Shown here in pieces: positions 7,070 to 8,853 of a DNA stretch of 8,853 nucleotides. The DNA is taken from NCBI GenBank assembly GCA_028064945.1, contig JAPTWQ010000049.1, forward strand, positions 1-8,853. The letters run 5' to 3'. Origin of the DNA: Nitrospiraceae bacterium (GTDB taxonomy: Bacteria > Nitrospirota_A > Leptospirillia > Leptospirillales > Leptospirillaceae). Made by a program: the position numbers and the translations under genes. Each line of letters opens with the position of its first letter. Position 1 is the first letter of the stretch. The notes below the pieces were generated by a model. That model made no database searches. It was not told where the DNA came from and was given only the letters and a program-made list of their open reading frames with translations.

Positions 7070-7338
7070 CAGCTTGAGAGCCTTCCCCCGTCGATAGCTT
7101 CCCGCCGCTTCCGGGAGGCCGTGGCCCGGTCGCTGGCCGACTTCCACACCTTCTTTCTCCCCAGGTTTTCCCTGCAACCCTCCCGAATTTGGCGGAAAAA
7201 CGACGCTTCCGCACCTCCGCATTCTTGGGGGTCATCTCGATCCCCCGCCTCGTCGGCAATCCGGTTCAATTGGTCCTCGACCATGAAAATCCGTCTGGGA
7301 CGGATTTTCATGGGTCTTCCTATCGCCCTCCCTTTCAC
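7069..7338 (-). CDS. Small basic protein of unknown function following the relaxase gene, 89 aa
   Basis: I do not recognise this protein. It is 89 aa and rich in Arg and Lys, with a start region GRPMKIRPRR typical of nucleic-acid-binding tails, then VEDQLNRIADEAG, which could be one helix of a DNA-binding fold, and a long polar, probably helical remainder. The GTG start overlaps the relaxase stop as GTGA, with GGAG eight bases upstream. An alternative ATG at 7311 (80 aa) has AGGAAG just upstream. Its stop overlaps the next gene's ATG (TGATG), so three genes appear translationally linked. G/C-ending codons run throughout, which favours real coding over a shadow. Position suggests a relaxosome accessory or regulatory role (inference). 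The hairpin at 7281-7313 lies inside its first codons. Confidence 0.5.
   Translation of the reverse strand: MKGRAIGRPMKIRPRRIFMVEDQLNRIADEAGDRDDPQECGGAEASFFRQIREGCRENLGRKKVWKSASDRATASRKRREAIDGGRLSS
7281..7313. repeat. Inverted repeat with 15-bp perfect arms and a 3-base loop
   Basis: CCATGAAAATCCGTC (7281-7295) is exactly complementary to 7299-7313, with TGG between. The pairing could extend outward past a one-base bulge. It lies in the start region of the 89-aa gene, and the alternative ATG start of that gene (7311-7309 on the minus strand) is inside one arm. In RNA it would form a very stable stem; in DNA it could be a protein-binding dyad or part of a transfer origin. No T run follows on either strand, so an intrinsic terminator is unlikely. 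Confidence 0.6.
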
Positions 7339-8853
7339 ATTCCCATCTCCATCCCTCCACGTTCCGGCTCGTATTCCCGCTCTCTTTCTCGTTCCGCAGG
7401 CCCTCTCCCTTCGTTCTCGATCTTTCGCTCCGTGGAAAGATCTTCGCTCCGGCCCTCCGATCTCCCTGGGACTTCTTTCCCGATCATCCGTTCTTCTTTC
7501 CTTTCTTTTTCGTCCAGGACCTCGAAGTCCAGAACGTTCATCTTCTCGTTTTTTCGGATCGAGGTGAGAAGGGACTTGACCTTCTCCAGCCTGCGATCAT
7601 CCTGTTCTTCCTGACCCTTCCGTCCGCCGAGTTCGACCCCGAAATGTTCGTCGAGAAATTCCCGGCAGACATCGAAATTCTTGTTCCAGTCTTCCGGAAG
7701 TTCAAGGCCCGGCTTGGAGGCCTTGATCCGCTCGACGAAATCGATCATCTTGTCTGTGGGTGCCAGTTCGATCCCCTGGTTTTGGACCATTCTGTCGAGC
7801 TGGTCCTCCGTCAGCACGATCCGCGTGCCGTCCCGGTGGCGGGTCAACTGGACATAGAGAGCGTTCAGCCCCATCCCCGTGACCAGGTTCGAGGAAAAGT
7901 CGACGGTTTCCCCCTGGCTCTTGTGAATCGTGATCGCGTATCCGTAGTCGATCTGCGCATAGTCCCTCGGATCGAACCGGACCTCCGACCCCTTGTCCAT
8001 CTTCACGGTGAAAACGCAGTCCTTCCCGTCGCTCGTCACGTCGATCTTCGTCAGGGTCCCGGTCTCCCCGTTCATGACCCCCATCTTCTTGTCGTTCTTC
8101 TTGAAATAGAGCCGGTCTCCGGCCTGGAATTCCCTCTTCCCTTCACTGTTCCCGTCCCGGTCCCGGACGGTCGTCTCGACCCGGGGCCCGGTCAGGAAAT
8201 CCCCGATTTCCTCTCGAACTCGGGCGTTCAGTTCGGCCACGTCGGCCCTCTTGTACGCGGTGAGCAGGGTTTTGGTCGGGTCTTCGGCATTGAATCGATC
8301 CAGAAAGCCCTCGACCGTTTCTTTGATCGCCTCGTTCCGGTCCCGGACGATCGTGATCATGCCGGCGTCGAGGTACTTCTGGAGCCCTTCCGCAATCTTC
8401 CCGGCCCGGATCTCCCGACTGGCGTCCTTCTGCCAGCCCTGACGCTGCCGGCGGTTCTCCGTCAACTCGGCCCACCCGAGTTCTTGCTTGAGGGTCTTGA
8501 AGGGATTCCCGGCGGCAACCGGAGGCACCTGAGATTCGTCTCCGACCAGCAGGAGCTTCGCCCCCGCCTTTTCGGTCTCCCGGATCAGGCCGGCCATGAG
8601 CCGCGTGTCGTTCATGGCCGCCTCGTCCACGACGACGACGGTCTTTTCCGTCAGACTCTTCGTCGGGGGAACCGTCGTTCCGTCTTCCCGCTCGTATCCC
8701 CGGAGATCCCGGAGAAGGCTCGCGATGGTCTGGCTCTTGATGGCGGTGTCCTTTTCGAACCCCGCGGCCTTCTTTCCCTGAAGACTGGCCCCGACGACTT
8801 CGAACCCGGAGGATTCCAGGGCGTACCGGACCGGGACAAGGGCCGTGCTCTTC
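7335..8853 (-). CDS. TraA/TraI-type conjugative relaxase, C-terminal helicase half; 5' end outside window
   Basis: The visible 505 residues are the SF1 (RecD-like) helicase part of a conjugative relaxase-helicase, which unwinds plasmid DNA at the nicked transfer origin and is exported with it. The frame is open to the right edge; the first complete codons read KSTAL, the end of Walker A. Further motifs by visible residue are Walker B VVVVDEAA (D76, E77), motif III GDESQVPP (104-111), LTENRRQ (130-136), motif V YAITIHKSQGETVD (from 305) and motif VI ALYVQLTRHRD (from about 331). The last 80 or so residues are highly charged and end in a Glu/Arg repeat-like tail, which may be flexible or part of a secretion signal. 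The nicking domain is off the window, so I cannot decide between the MOBF and MOBQ (Ti-type TraA) classes; another RecD-like ATPase is the less likely option. Its stop overlaps the next gene as GTGA. This is the most GC-rich gene here. Confidence 0.83.
   Translation of the reverse strand, partial: KSTALVPVRYALESSGFEVVGASLQGKKAAGFEKDTAIKSQTIASLLRDLRGYEREDGTTVPPTKSLTEKTVVVVDEAAMNDTRLMAGLIRETEKAGAKLLLVGDESQVPPVAAGNPFKTLKQELGWAELTENRRQRQGWQKDASREIRAGKIAEGLQKYLDAGMITIVRDRNEAIKETVEGFLDRFNAEDPTKTLLTAYKRADVAELNARVREEIGDFLTGPRVETTVRDRDGNSEGKREFQAGDRLYFKKNDKKMGVMNGETGTLTKIDVTSDGKDCVFTVKMDKGSEVRFDPRDYAQIDYGYAITIHKSQGETVDFSSNLVTGMGLNALYVQLTRHRDGTRIVLTEDQLDRMVQNQGIELAPTDKMIDFVERIKASKPGLELPEDWNKNFDVCREFLDEHFGVELGGRKGQEEQDDRRLEKVKSLLTSIRKNEKMNVLDFEVLDEKERKEERMIGKEVPGRSEGRSEDLSTERKIENEGRGPAEREREREYEPERGGMEMGM

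Noticed and set aside
7070..7222. Frameshifted single gene spanning both small frames
   Set aside because: Both frames keep coding-like codon use on their own side of the TGATG junction, and the overlap gives a natural start, so two coupled genes explain it better than one broken gene.
6786..7259. Minus-strand open frame of 157 codons overlapping both small genes
   Set aside because: It has Gly/Arg-rich shadow composition and overlaps two better supported frames joined by stop/start overlaps.
6899..7567. Plus-strand open frame of 222 codons across the small genes and the relaxase tail
   Set aside because: Its translation is dominated by Ser, Pro, Arg and Phe, typical of the antisense of Glu/Lys/Arg-rich coding DNA. 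No motif or ribosome binding site supports it.
8155..8352. Repeated GGTCCCGGACG in the relaxase gene
   Set aside because: The two copies encode similar short VRDR peptides in a GC-rich gene and show no wider repeat unit.
1..8853. CRISPR array, rRNA, tRNA or insertion sequence
   Set aside because: No regularly spaced repeats, no RNA gene signatures and no transposase-like frame were seen on either strand.

Overview
The window reads as accessory DNA from a plasmid or an integrative conjugative element of a bacterium of moderate to high GC content. I cannot name the host from sequence alone; an environmental Gram-negative is a reasonable guess. Three blocks differ visibly in base use. The left block (1-3365, + strand) is moderately GC-rich. 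The middle block (about 3366-6800, - strand) has more A/T and more A/T-ending codons. The right block (6887-8853, - strand) is the most GC-rich.

Left block: the 3' part of a VapC-like PIN-domain toxin gene overlaps, through ATGA, a complete hsdR gene for the nuclease/translocase subunit of a type I restriction-modification system. The hsdM and hsdS genes and the antitoxin gene should lie left of the window.

Middle block: a two-gene leftward operon encodes a AAA+ ATPase (328 aa) followed 17 nt later by a 776-aa cytoplasmic subtilisin-family serine protease with a complete Asp/His/Ser triad. The pairing, order and sizes match IetAS, which is known as a rhizobial plasmid maintenance/incompatibility locus and was later reported as an antiphage defence system. 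It has its own candidate extended -10 promoter and good ribosome binding sites, and it converges on hsdR across a 45-bp gap.

Right block: the C-terminal helicase half of a TraA/TraI-type conjugative relaxase enters from the right edge, beginning at the Walker A lysine. It is followed by two small genes joined by stop/start overlaps (GTGA and TGATG). The last of these looks like a short ribbon-helix-helix DNA-binding protein. A 33-bp near-perfect hairpin lies in the start region of the first small gene. An 18-bp perfect palindrome overlaps the stop codon of the second.

Together the genes suggest a mobile element carrying layered defence and maintenance functions (type I restriction, a PIN toxin and IetAS) beside its transfer genes. 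The least described parts are the large N- and C-terminal regions of the protease, the two small genes after the relaxase with their dyad sites, and the coupling of a PIN toxin to hsdR.
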